From the NCBI RefSeq assembly GCF_029168945.1, contig NC_083604.1, forward strand, positions 76,214,211 through 76,278,210: 64,000 nucleotides of DNA, written 5' to 3'. A program made the translations under genes and the position numbers. Each line of letters begins with the position of its first letter. Within the stretch, counting starts at the first letter, position 1. Under the pieces are notes generated by a model. That model was not told the DNA's origin. It made no database searches and saw only the letters and a program-made list of their open reading frames with translations. This DNA is from Cannabis sativa (Eukaryota > Streptophyta > Magnoliopsida > Rosales > Cannabaceae). Positions 48,966 to 58,984 of the stretch are shown in pieces.

Positions 48966-49081
48966 GTAACCACTTGGGGCTAGCTCAAGTGGCCATAGGT
49001 GGGTGTGTGAGTGTTGGAGGTCCTGGGTTCGAGTCCCAGGTAAAACATGATGTAATATATAAACGCTTGAATAAAAAAAAA
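48966..49081 (+). mobile_element. tRNA-derived SINE with 16-bp target duplication
   Basis: The body has Pol III promoter boxes: A box tagctcaagtgg (48981-48992) and B box ggttcgagtcc (49026-49036). It ends in an A-rich tail. Perfect flanking repeats 'aaaactaaatcgttga' lie at 48950-48965 and 49082-49097, as made by LINE-assisted retroposition. It is inserted within the Helitron. It is not a functional tRNA gene, because the 3' half of the cloverleaf is missing. Confidence 0.92.
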
Positions 49082-49389
49082 AAAACTAAATCGTTGAAAC
49101 TTTGATGTAGTCTTGAGCCCCAGACACTTCTGTCTTCTAAATAGTACTTGTGACAGGCTGCATATATATATTGGAAAAAGCAATAAACATTTGGAGCAGA
49201 CATATTGTGAGACATAACAAGCATGAGCCAAAAGAAAAAGTTAATGTTTCTTTCCCCCCAATAAAACCTCCAAAATTAAAAAATCTATACTAAATTAATA
49301 GAACAAATATAAGCACAGTAACTACAGTGATGTCATGTGATTAACTTACTAATCATTAATCATTACATAAGAAAAACCTAGTCAGTGAA

Positions 49390-49745
49390 AAAAAGAAAAA
49401 TACACGCGAACATCAAATAAACCTCTACATGCGAATGACCATATATTTTTCTATCTTTTCAAAGGAAGAAAAAACAAATACTAATTTCAAGTCACAATAC
49501 AGAGCAAGCAACATTTCCAGAAGAAGATATAACGATCATCCATATTCAAGGCCTCTGTGTAGTCATCCATATTCAAGGCCTCTGTGCAGTCATCCTCAGC
49601 ATCCTAGAAAAGAGAAAAATACACGCGAACATCAAATAAACCTCTACATGCGAATGGCCATATATTTTTCTATCTTTAATGTAACGATCATCCATATTCA
49701 AGGCCTCTGTGCAGTCATCCTCAGCATCCAAGTATATCTTTGCAA
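49390..49745 (-). pseudogene. TPR-protein fragment (RPAP3-like), locally duplicated
   Basis: On the minus strand 49745-49681 reads AKIYLDAEDDCTEALNMDDR, which matches the helix-turn-helix text of a TPR unit in RPAP3-like cochaperones. Parts of it recur at 49535-49605, and a flanking block (acacgcgaacatcaaataaa) occurs at about 49402 and 49621. The exon was therefore partly triplicated by local rearrangement. Assignment rests on one short motif. Confidence 0.45.
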
Positions 49746-50097
49746 GTTGATTGATTTTATGGTATTATTTTTAATAAAAAAAATTATTATATCAACGATT
49801 TCTATTAAATAAACACAGTACTTATATATAAAGATATATATTTATATCTATATATATATTTATATGTATAGCATGCTATAAGGTATATATTAAAGCGATC
49901 GAAAAGAGTATAATAAGAATAATAACATAGAAAAATGCAAAATCTAGTTTAAATATACCCTTAAATATAAATTTATACAGTATAACTTATACTAAAACTT
50001 TTATACATATATATTGTGCTATATATATGCATGAGATTCCTTATAGAACTAACTTATTCTTTAATTAATTAGCTATTATTGGTTAAAAAGTAATGGT

Positions 50098-50331
50098 CTA
50101 TCAAAAATACTTACACATATATAAACAAATTATTATTATTACTATTTTTTTCACAAAACAAATAACTTTAAAATATAAAAGGGCAAAGAAATCACGGATC
50201 GGCCATCAAAACCCAGAAGACAAAATACTCAGCAGACTGGCCATCAAAAATACTTACACATATATAAACAAATTATTATTATTACTATTTTTTTCACAAA
50301 ACAAATAACTTTAAAATATAAAAGGGCAGCA
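50098..50331. repeat. Direct tandem repeat of about 85 bp
   Basis: The block starting 'atcaaaaatacttacacata' and ending 'aaaatataaaagggca' occurs at about 50100-50186 and again at about 50245-50330, nearly identical. It lies in the Helitron and is non-coding. Confidence 0.85.
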
Positions 50332-50439
50332 AAATCAGTACCCACGCAATTGAAAATTATAGAAAAATTGCAATAAACTTTAATTACCAGCAAACATAAA
50401 GTCAACGAAATTGGAAAGAATCCAGCAAATTTGAGAATA

Positions 50440-50780
50440 GAGTAAAAAGACGATAAGGTGTTGAGAAGTAAAAAGACAATGAAGACAGAGTACTCTTACC
50501 AGTACCAGTAGAAAGACAACGAGAAGAACTTGAAGTTGTCGAGGCCACGGAGCGAGTAAATTGGAGTGGAGGCTTCAGGATTGACCTTGATTGAGAAAGG
50601 AGAGGAGAAGACGATGATAAAGAAAGAGAGTTTTAGTGTTAGTTAATTAAATCTAAACATTATAAATATGAAAGTGAGATTATTAAAAATTGCATTACAG
50701 TGAGATGGAATTGAGACCTGAGAGCAAATCTATGGAGAGAGGAGAAGAAGAGATGAGCCAGCAGAGATATTAGGTATGAT
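50440..50780 (-). other. GC-richer Helitron segment, possible unidentified captured exon
   Basis: On the minus strand an open stretch (PEASTPIYSLRGLDNFKFF) ends at a good donor, 'tactg|gtaagag' (about 50500). It may be the first exon of another captured gene. I do not recognise the source. Confidence 0.3.
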
Positions 50781-51104
50781 TAACCTAATATCACATCCCT
50801 AAGTTCAAATTCAAAAAATTAACAATTTTCAAATTAAAACTGCTTCCTTATTTCATGATGATATTTATGAGCATAACTAAAAATATTCAGTTTCTTAAAA
50901 AAATAAAATAAAAAAAATAACAATAATTTGAATAACATTCAAATAACTTTTAAATAGGAAACACATGTATATTTATATTTATTTAATATACACGTATATT
51001 ACTTTAATTCAAATTCATATTTAAACAAAAAAAAAAAAACAACAGAAAATAACAATAAATTGCCAGTGTTAATATTCACTAAACGTGTGAAAAGTAATTA
51101 TTTA

Positions 51105-51287
51105 AAATAAATGTAAGCTAAACTCGGCTATTGATGCTATTGCTAAGCATTTGTCTTACGATACAATCAGGAGGCCCCCCATGACTTTCAGGATCTTTCT
51201 TGAAATCCTCAAGTAGTTCAGAATACCTTCCAAAAAGCAATGCACAATCAGAAATTCTCATTTCTCACCACAATTTACACAGGAAAA
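51105..51287 (-). repeat. 183-bp duplication carrying a DUF89 exon (distal copy)
   Basis: Nearly identical (one visible mismatch) to 54201-54383. It contains a 67-nt exon (51226-51160) coding YSELLEDFKKDPESHGGPPD with acceptor and donor (gtaaga) conserved. See the DUF89 fragment entry. Confidence 0.85.
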
Positions 51288-51636
51288 TGGCAAGAGCTTT
51301 GATTCGATAGAAGTTGGAATCTTGTCATAACGATCTAAAAACAAAGAAAAAAGCTGAAATGGCAGTTTTAAGTAAAAAGAGCTCAAGATACTTCAGACTT
51401 GAAAAGCCTAAAATAAAAGTTTACATAGACAAGTCCATGACCAAGATCTAAAGCAAGTTTCAGTTCTTTTATTATGAGCTTGTTATCACCTGACAAGTGG
51501 TATTCTATATTGAAACTTAAACACATATTCAATCATCTGCAACAAACTTAGACGAAAAAAGGATTTACCTCTGAGATCTGGAACAACAGAAGTGGCAGCA
51601 ATGGCACGATGTACTAAGGGATCTAAGTTTTTCAAC
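51288..51636 (-). pseudogene. SMARCAL1/CHR18-type helicase fragment, part 2
   Basis: Exon 51636-51570 reads LKNLDPLVHRAIAATSVVPD and ends at a gtaaat donor. The next exon starts after 'tttttag' near 51345 and reads DRYDKIPTSIESKLLP. This is the junction between the HARP domain and the SNF2 ATPase in plant SMARCAL1-like annealing helicases (CHR18), just before the expected 'PFQ' start of the ATPase. It is truncated mid-exon where the 183-bp repeat begins (51287). The upstream exon is at 54067-54142, separated by the Cassandra insertion. Confidence 0.7.
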
Positions 51637-51718
51637 TGTAAGAATTGTAACAGAAGAATAAAGTAGAGAAACTAACTGAGAATAAATGAATAAAATGCCA
51701 ATTGAAAATGACAGCCAA

Positions 51719-54019
51719 TGTAACGTCCCCGCTTCAAGCCTCCATTGGACCCTTACACCCACAGATTAATGGCTCTTATACACGAGTACGCCACTCTGGC
51801 TGCTTCCTGGATTGATGACTGACCCTACAGACCAACACAAGTGTTTCCAGCGTGCTTTGTCCTCACTCACACGCATCCTGGGAAAACTTCCCAGGAGGTC
51901 ACCCATCCTTGAAATTGCTCCAAGCCAAGCACGCTTAACTGTGGAGTTCTTTCGAGATGGGCTACCGAAAAACAAGATGCACCTTGTTGATATAGGTAGT
52001 ACCAATCAATCCATTTAAGCTTTCTTTAACTGTGTAGTCCCATACCTACACAGTCTCAGAATCATCCCACTTGACCTTCCCCAGGCGGTGTGGGATTGCA
52101 CAGCCTTACCGGTGTTTCCCCTTACGGATCACGGGACTACCGATCCGTCACAATCACCCCCGCTACGGGGTCCGACGTCTCGTCGACCACCTTCCGGCAG
52201 GTCAAGGCTCGATACCATTTGTAACGTCCCCGCTTCAAGCCTCCATTGGGTCCTTACACCCACGGAATGAATGGCTCTTATACACGAGTACGCCACTCTG
52301 GCTACTTCATGGACTGATGACTGACCCTACAGACCAACACGAGTGTTTCCAGCATGCTTTGTCCTCACTCGCACGCTTCCTGAGAAAACTTCCCAGGAGG
52401 TCACCCATGCTTTGACATAGGTAGTACCAATCAATCCATTTAAACCCTCTTCAACTGTGTAGTCCCATACCTACACAGTCTCAGAATCATCCCACTTGAC
52501 ATTCCCCAGGCGGTGTGGGATTGCACAGCTTACCCGGTGTTTCCCCTTACGGATCACGGATACCGACCGTCACAATTTATCGTGATAGCCGCAGTCCCGT
52601 GATCCGTGGGGAAACACCGGTAGCCGTGCAATCCCACACCGCCCGGGAATGTCAAGTGGGATGATTCAGACCGTGTGCATGGACTACTACAAGAAGCAGG
52701 TTTAAATGGATTGATCGGGTACTACCTATGTCAACAAGTGCATCTTGTTTTCGGTAGCCCATCACGAAAGAACTCCACAAGTTAAGCGTGCTTGACACAG
52801 GAGCAATTTCAAGGATGGGTGACCTCCCGGGAAGTTTTCCCGGGAAGCGTGCGAGTGAGGACAAAGCACGCCGGAAACACTCGTGTTGGTCCGTAGGTCG
52901 ATCATCGATCCAGAAGCGGTAGTGGACGAACTCGTGTATAAGAGCCATTAGTCCGTGGGTGTAAGCGGCCCAATGGAGGCTTGAAGCGGGGGACGTTACA
53001 AATGGTATCGCAGCCTCGACCCGGCCGGGAAGGTGGTCGACGAGACGCTCGGACCCCGTGGCGGGGGGGGGTGATTGTGATGGCCGCAGCTCGTGATCCG
53101 TAAGGGGAAACATCGGTAAGCCGTGCAATCCCACACCGCCCGGGGAAGGTCGTTGTCGGGCAGGATGATTCTGAGACTGTGTAGGTATGGGACTACACAG
53201 TTAAAGAAAGCTTAAATGGATTGATTGGTACTACCTATATCAACAAGGTGCATCTTGTTTTTCGGTAGCCCATCTCGAAAGAACTCCACAGTTAAGCGTG
53301 CTTGGCCTGGAGCAATTTCAAGGATGGGTGACCTCCTGGGAAGTTTTCCCAGGATGCGTGTGAGTGAGGACAAAGCACGCCGAAACACTCGTGTTGGTCC
53401 GTAGGGTCACCATCAATCCAGAAGCGGCCAGCAGTGGTGTACTCGTGTATAAGAGCCATTAATCCGTGGGTGTAAGGGTCCAATGGAGGCTTGAAGCGGG
53501 GACGTTACAAAATGGTATCGCAGCCTCGACCCCAAACGTGGAAGTGTGGTCGACGAGGACGTCGGACCCCGTAAGGGGGGGTGATTGTGACAGTCAGTAG
53601 TCCCGTGATCCGTAAGGGGAAACACCGGGTAAGCTGTGCAATCCCACACCGCCTGGGGAATGTCAAGTGGGATGATTCTGAGACTGTGTAGGTATGGGAC
53701 TACACAGTTGAAGAGGGTTTAAATGGATTGATTGGTACTACCTATGTCAACAAGGTGCATCTTGTTTTTCGGTAGCCCATCACGAAAGAACTCCACAGTT
53801 AAGCGTGCTTGACCTGGGAGCAATTTCAAGGATGGGTGACCTCCTGGGAAGTTTTCCCAGGAAGCGTGCGAGTGAGGACAAAGCACGCTGGAAACACTCG
53901 TGTTGGTCTGTAGGGTCAGTCATCGATCCAGGAAGCAGCCAGAGTGACGAACTCGTGTATAAGAGCCATTAGTCCGTGGGTGTAAGGGCCCAATGGAGGC
54001 TTGAAGCGGGGACGTTACA
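51719..54019. mobile_element. Inverted Cassandra complex: five 5S-bearing LTRs, one TSD
   Basis: Two minus-oriented LTRs (51719-52152, 52220-52574) and three plus-oriented LTRs (about 52580-53000, 53076-53509, 53586-54019) meet head to head at about 52575-52580. Three short internal segments (52153-52219, 53001-53075, 53510-53585) carry a primer site like 'tggtatcgcagcc' and a purine tract ending 'ggggggtgat'. The full LTR is 434 bp and contains a 5S rRNA-like stretch (ctccacagttaagcgtgctt ... ggatgggtgacctcctggg), the Cassandra hallmark. The LTR at 52220-52574 has lost about 80 bp including most of that region. Perfect flanking repeats 'gccaa' (51714-51718 and 54020-54024) embrace the whole complex. 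Non-coding; moves in trans. Confidence 0.9.
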
Positions 54020-54066
54020 GCCAATTAGGAGCTAAATATTTGTTTGGAAAGGGGGGAAGTTATCAC

Positions 54067-54142
54067 CTCAACATTGACACCAGATAATTCACGCAAGCCT
54101 TTTTCAGCCAGGGACAAAGAAGATGGAGGAAAAATCCAAATC
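54067..54142 (-). pseudogene. SMARCAL1/CHR18-type helicase fragment, part 1 (HARP domain)
   Basis: A 76-nt exon between 'ctgcag' and a gtgata donor reads IWIFPPSSLSLAEKGLRELS then GVNVE, the HARP-domain pattern of SMARCAL1-like proteins. It precedes the exons at 51636-51288 in minus-strand order, so three consecutive exons were captured together, then split by Cassandra. Confidence 0.7.
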
Positions 54143-54200
54143 CTGCAGAGTGAATAGCATAATATCATGGAAAATTTACACAAAGTGCTATTTTTGTTAA

Positions 54201-54383
54201 AAATAAATGTAAGCTAAACTCGGCTATTGATGCTATTGCTAAGCATTTGTCTTACGATACAATCAGGAGGCCCCCCATGACTTTCAGGATCTTTCTTGAA
54301 ATCCTCAAGTAGTTCAGAATACCTTCCAAAAAGCAATGCACAATCAAAAATTCTCATTTCTCACCACAATTTACACAGGAAAA
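54201..54383 (-). repeat. 183-bp duplication carrying a DUF89 exon (proximal copy)
   Basis: Partner of 51105-51287. This copy lies in correct order and distance from the preceding DUF89 exon, so it is probably the original. Confidence 0.85.
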
Positions 54384-54541
54384 ATATAAAACCGATGCTT
54401 TTAAGGGAATTTGGTGAATTTCAGCACTTATGATTAAAAGGCTCATAACATAAAGACAAAAGAAAAATCAAACCTTTGAGCAAATTTTTCAGCTTGAATC
54501 GGAGCATCAGGAACAGTAGAATCACTCTCAGCTCGTTTTCT
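54256..54541 (-). pseudogene. DUF89 (PANK2-related, At2g17340-like) phosphatase fragment
   Basis: Exon A (about 54541-54474) reads RAESDSTVPDAPIQAEKFAQ. Exon B (54322-54256) reads YSELLEDFKKDPESHGGPPD. They are joined across an intron with donor aaag|gtttga and acceptor ggaag|gtattc, which keeps the frame. This matches the N-terminal region of plant DUF89 proteins related to the C-terminal half of pantothenate kinase 2, thought to be 4'-phosphopantetheine phosphatases. The metal-binding catalytic domain is absent, so it is a captured, non-functional piece. Confidence 0.75.
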
Positions 54542-54544
54542 TCA

Positions 54545-55142
54545 AAACAAAACAGCAATTGTACACGACAATCTAATGAATCCTTGATCCCTAAAAAAAC
54601 ATAAATAAAAATCGAAAAAAGAAACTTTAGACAAATCAAATCTCATATAGTTACATACCGGAGACGCCCCAAATGTGTCATATGATCTCACTATTGCAAT
54701 AGTAGGAAGTTGATTATGTCTGAGAAAGAATCAATTTACAATAGCCTTATGGAGAAGATCAAACAGAGAATCGCAGGCCATACCAAACCATTTTATAAAT
54801 TTAATATATCTTCTTGATACAAAACTATTATATATGTATACATGATCTTTAACAGGAAGATACACAATAGAGAAACTTTCCCTCTTTTACTCGAATAGCA
54901 CATGAACCAATACCAATATATTGAAACAAAATATCATAGACAAATCAACCAACTAAACAGCGGTAACTATTTTGGTCTGTGTTGTTAACTTACTGTAATG
55001 ACTGATGTTGCAAGTCTAGGTCTTTCCTAGCATCTTTTAAGGTAACCATTTTCAGAATAAAGAATGTAGCATAGTACCATAGTGGTGGTAAGATAAACCT
55101 CAATGAAAACCTGTGCACTGAAACATGACAGTAAAAAAAAAT
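54545..55142. other. Helitron non-coding interior
   Basis: AT-rich; no recognisable exon. Probably intronic DNA carried along with the captured fragments. Confidence 0.4.
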
Positions 55143-55226
55143 ATCAATGAACAAAAGAAAAGAACTTGCCTCATAAGCCTCAGAGATCTGCTTAAATGTA
55201 GCTTCGGCTTCCTCTTTGTTATTACG
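55143..55226 (-). repeat. Duplicate of the 3' part of the captured DnaJ exon
   Basis: About 84 bp nearly identical to 56111-56193, including the end of the DnaJ exon (FKQISEAYE) and the first bases of its intron with the same gc donor (gag|gcaagt). Similarity ends at 55226, where unrelated sequence begins. Confidence 0.85.
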
Positions 55227-55805
55227 TGCATATATGCATTTGAAACATGATTTTTCATTTTACACTTGCATTTTGGTTCCAGATGAGGAGGAGAAAAGGA
55301 GAATTCCAAAAGTACAATTCTGAACACATAATTAAGAAAAATTATCTCTTACTTTGGAAAGAAAAAAACTATCTTAAGTTATTATCAAAGATATTTAAGA
55401 ACATAAACGGAAACTCCTGTAGGGAAGAGAAGATGTCAATTGAACAATTAATTATATTTATAATAACTAAGTAAAATAAAAGCTCGCACACTCATTCCTG
55501 TCTGGCAAACACAAATGTACCAAAGTATTTGGCAGTTGATGTAAAATCAAGCTTAAAGCAAGGAGTTGAATTAAATTAGACATTTTCATTAAAATCATTT
55601 CTTTCAAATTGCTTAGGGTTGTTACAAATAACACTCACACATATTCAAAGGGGAAAATGAATCAAATTACTCTCATGCATATTAACATATCGCGTCAAAA
55701 CGAGTAGGCACCGTAATCCCTTAACTTGGAAAGTTAAAAATATCTAATTCCTAGCATTTCTTGATAGCCAAACAGGAAAGCGAAAAGGAAATAGAGAAAG
55801 CATAC

Positions 55806-55985
55806 CATTTCTTGGGATAGTGGATTTGCGCCAGTGAGTTTGCATTGAGTGACAACGATTCTTTGAAGCTGATCGACCTGGCTATGGAATAGCTCTCTCT
55901 GCGAGTCCAATGACTTCGCTAACGAGTCGGCGGAGGTGCCGATCTGTATCTCCAAAAAATCTTCCTTCAAGGCGTTCATCGCCAT
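55806..55985 (-). pseudogene. LUMINIDEPENDENS (LD) first coding exon, captured
   Basis: ATG at 55985 opens 60 codons ending at a perfect donor (gaaatg|gtatgc). The text SLDSQRELFHSQVDQLQ and VVTQCKLTGANPLSQEM matches the N-terminus of LD, a homeodomain protein of the autonomous flowering pathway. The following homeodomain exons are not in the window, so this is an isolated exon. Sequence conservation is high, suggesting recent capture. LD identity is by recall of the family. Confidence 0.8.
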
Positions 55986-56137
55986 GAAGTTTTAACATAA
56001 GGAATCATGAACTATGATCTCATATCCCAATATCCAACAATATAATTCCAATAATACAAAAAAAGAGCAAAACCCATCAATTAAAATGAACTCAAGAAGC
56101 TTAAACAAACATCAATGAACAAAAAAAAAGAACTTGC

Positions 56138-56302
56138 CTCATAAGCCTCAGAGATCTGCTTAAATGTAGCTTCGGCTTCCTTTTTGTTATTACGATTCTT
56201 ATCAGGGTGCCATTTCATGGCCAATCTCCTGTAAGCTTTCTTCAAATCATCATCTGTGGCGTTCCTATTCACCTTCAATATGTTATAGTAATCAACACCC
56301 AT
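56138..56302 (-). pseudogene. DnaJ (HSP40 subfamily B) first exon, captured
   Basis: ATG at 56302 ([10 protein letters not shown]; an in-frame ATG at 56332 adds ten unlikely residues) gives 55 residues of a J domain, with the HPD motif at residues 32-34 and KQISEAYE at the end. The exon ends gag|gcaagt, a GC-type donor. Full-length DNAJB proteins have over 300 residues, and no further exon is found downstream. It lies about 500 bp inside the Helitron 5' end and could be the first exon of a chimeric transcript. Confidence 0.8.
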
Positions 56303-56806
56303 TTTTTCTTTTCGAGAAAAGTATTGATCCAATGATCAGGATCAGATCCAAATCTATCAAATTAGACCCTTTTGATGAAAACCCAGATCATCAATTTCCA
56401 CAACACCTACAGAGAAAGAGAGAGACGACTTGGTTAAGAAGAAGACTGCATGAAATTTTGTCAAAACGACCAAAAATGAATGAATTGAATGAGAAATTCA
56501 ACCTGGAAAAGCAAACCCAGATGGGAAATTCAGCGTGTTGAATGAGATCGCAGCCATAGATAGAAGGTATCGATGGTAGCCCTAAGAAGAGAAACAATTC
56601 ATTTATGTAAATAAACAGAGCAAACAGAGCTACGATTGAGATGATTTTTTTTTTATATATATATATATATATTTATAAAAAAAAAGTTAACGGCGTTAAA
56701 AGAACCCGTTTACAAAAAAATAAAAATTATTTATTTTTGGGTTAAAAAAAATAAAAGAATCGTTAAACCAAGAATTCACGTTAAACCAAGAAATGTCGTT
56801 AGATAG

Positions 56807-56826
56807 GCACTTTTAATATATAAAGA
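56807..56826 (-). other. Helitron 5' terminus
   Basis: Minus strand begins tctttatatattaaaagtgc, preceded by A and with no inverted partner at the other end, as expected for a Helitron. Confidence 0.7.
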
Positions 56827-58980
56827 TATATACATATTATTATTATGTTATATATATTATAACTTATCACACACACTCATGTGTATCGATTATTAGCTAA
56901 TTTATATTTTTCAAGTATGTACTATATACATTAATTTTAATTTATTCTGTACTTTTTATCAAGTTAATAAACTATGGTAGTTATGGGTTTTTTTTTCTCC
57001 CTTATCTTTGAGAAACATCTACACATTGATTAAGTTATCGATATACATAAAATGTATATAAGCCATGACAAGATCAAAGGATAACATAATTTACGTAAAG
57101 AAAAAAAAATAGTGATCATGACCAGAACACCTTTTAGGAAAAAAAAAAAGTACACATATATATAGACTTTTATATCTTATATATATGAGAAATAATATAT
57201 TACAAAAGATGTCATTTTTAGAGCCACTTTACTAAAAAGTCAGCCATTTGAAAGTCAAGCGATTTATTTGTGTTTTTTTTTTTTAATATTAATATTATTA
57301 TTTACTTATAATTTAGGTGGTATAATTATCTATAGTATACGTGTTAAATATATATCTAGCTTCATGTAACACTAATATATGCATGCATGAAAAACACGTT
57401 GGATTTATATTAATTCAAGACTATCGTAATCATATTAACTGTATAATTATAATATATATATTCTTTATTCAAATATATATAGAGTTTTGTTGATCATCAG
57501 AGAGTTAAATTATGAGATTTATGTACATATACGTAAGCACTTATGATTAAGATCAACTATCTATATATAATTGTGATTTACTGGTCAGATTTCCATGGGG
57601 GAAAGTGAAGTAGTCCCAATCAGAACTGTTATTATACTCGAAATTCTTAATTATCATGATTTACACATTTATAATTAAATAAACACAAATATACAAATAT
57701 AAATGCTATTAATATGTATAGGAACGTGTGTATACCATCTAGAGCTTCCCATCTAGGCCAACTAATTATTATATATATATAAAAATATAAGTGGTGATTT
57801 TTTTTTTAATATTTATAATTGTTATAATTAAAAAATAGCAGTTTTGTTGTAGTAGTACTAAGGATTAAGTGTTAACTCAAAAATACATAAGAACATATTT
57901 TTTTAACTTATTTAATATATAGTTAAATGATATGTTATTACGATTTTGTGAGTTAATAATAAGATATTTTTGCCGTTAATTTTTTTAATTAAAATTATAT
58001 ATGTGTAATAATTATAAATATTAAAAAAAATTCGTCCAAATAATATTTAAGATAAAAAATTAATTATATATATGTATAATATATGTCCAACGTGTTTAAT
58101 CAGTATATCATCAGGTTCATCACATTTTATGATTATCTAGACACTAATATGTATATATATATAATATAAATATAAACACAATATAATTACAAAGGGAATA
58201 ATTAAGTTTTTATTTTTTCTACTATAATTTTTTGAGAAAGTTGATTATTATACATTTCTGATCATATATAGCTGTGTTATATTATATGAACGAAGACTAA
58301 AATAATATATAAATATATTAAATAAGCAACTAATTAAAGAGATATGGATGAATAAAACTTGGAATGAAACGAAGCAATGAGTCTTAAACGGATGAGAACT
58401 GTATTTTTTTTATTTTTTTTCTTGGTTGCTATTATATGTTGATGAGTGTTAAATATTACAACTTTCTATTATATAATTTTTTAGTCAATTATTTTTTTTC
58501 AAAATTTATTTCATAGCGGTATTGATTATATATAGTGACAATATTATTTATGTAAATTTTTAAAAATTTTCAAATAGTTTACATTGAAAATAGTGTTCAA
58601 AAAACTTTGAACTTTTTTTCAGTAATGTAAATTATTTAAAAAAAAAATTAAAATTTAAAGATAATAATATTGTAACTATAACGATTATCGTCATAAAAAA
58701 AATTTTAAAAATATTTTTTATGTATTTTCAAGCACGAATATTAACTAATAGATTTTAATAAGAGAGATTGATAATAGCACACCTCCTATATATCATATGT
58801 ATTATATATATATTATATAATATATTTTGTTAGTACCTTGTGACTTTTGTAAAATTTTGTCTTCAATTTTTTTTTACAAAAATTTACGTTCAAATTGTTT
58901 CAAATTTTCACCTTTAATTACACATCTTTTTTGAAAACTTCGCTTATGTGGCAATAAGTTAAAGGTAGACAGGTAGTGTT
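56827..58980. other. AT-rich intergenic DNA, no gene seen
   Basis: Long A/T-only stretches. Around 58540-58720 a few phrases recall the MITE family at 7600-9332, but no complete copy is present. Confidence 0.5.
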
Positions 58981-58984
58981 GTAA

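Larger units (their letters stand above)
47987..56826 (-). mobile_element. Non-autonomous Helitron (8.84 kb) with many captured gene fragments
   Basis: Read on the minus strand, the 5' end is tctttatatattaaaagtgc preceded by A (56827). The 3' end is ctag followed by T, preceded by a 9-bp-stem hairpin (ttacgtgcc / ggcacgtaa, 2-nt loop, 47998-48017). This A|TC...CTAG|T layout with a subterminal hairpin and no target duplication is diagnostic for Helitrons. No Rep/helicase domain is visible, so it would move in trans. Inside, all on the minus strand, are exon pieces from at least six unrelated genes. Later insertions are a SINE and an inverted Cassandra complex. Without the Cassandra (2,299 bp) and SINE the element was about 6.4 kb. 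Confidence 0.8.

Noticed and set aside
48981..49038. A tRNA gene
   Set aside because: A and B boxes are present, but the acceptor stem and 3' half are missing. An A-rich tail and 16-bp TSD identify a SINE.
53774..53862. A 5S rRNA gene
   Set aside because: Similarity covers only part of 5S and lies inside a TG...CA repeat with primer site, purine tract and TSD, as in Cassandra LTRs.
55734..56332. Functional DnaJ and LD genes
   Set aside because: Only first exons are present, each followed by unrelated DNA; both sit inside Helitron borders together with other fragments.
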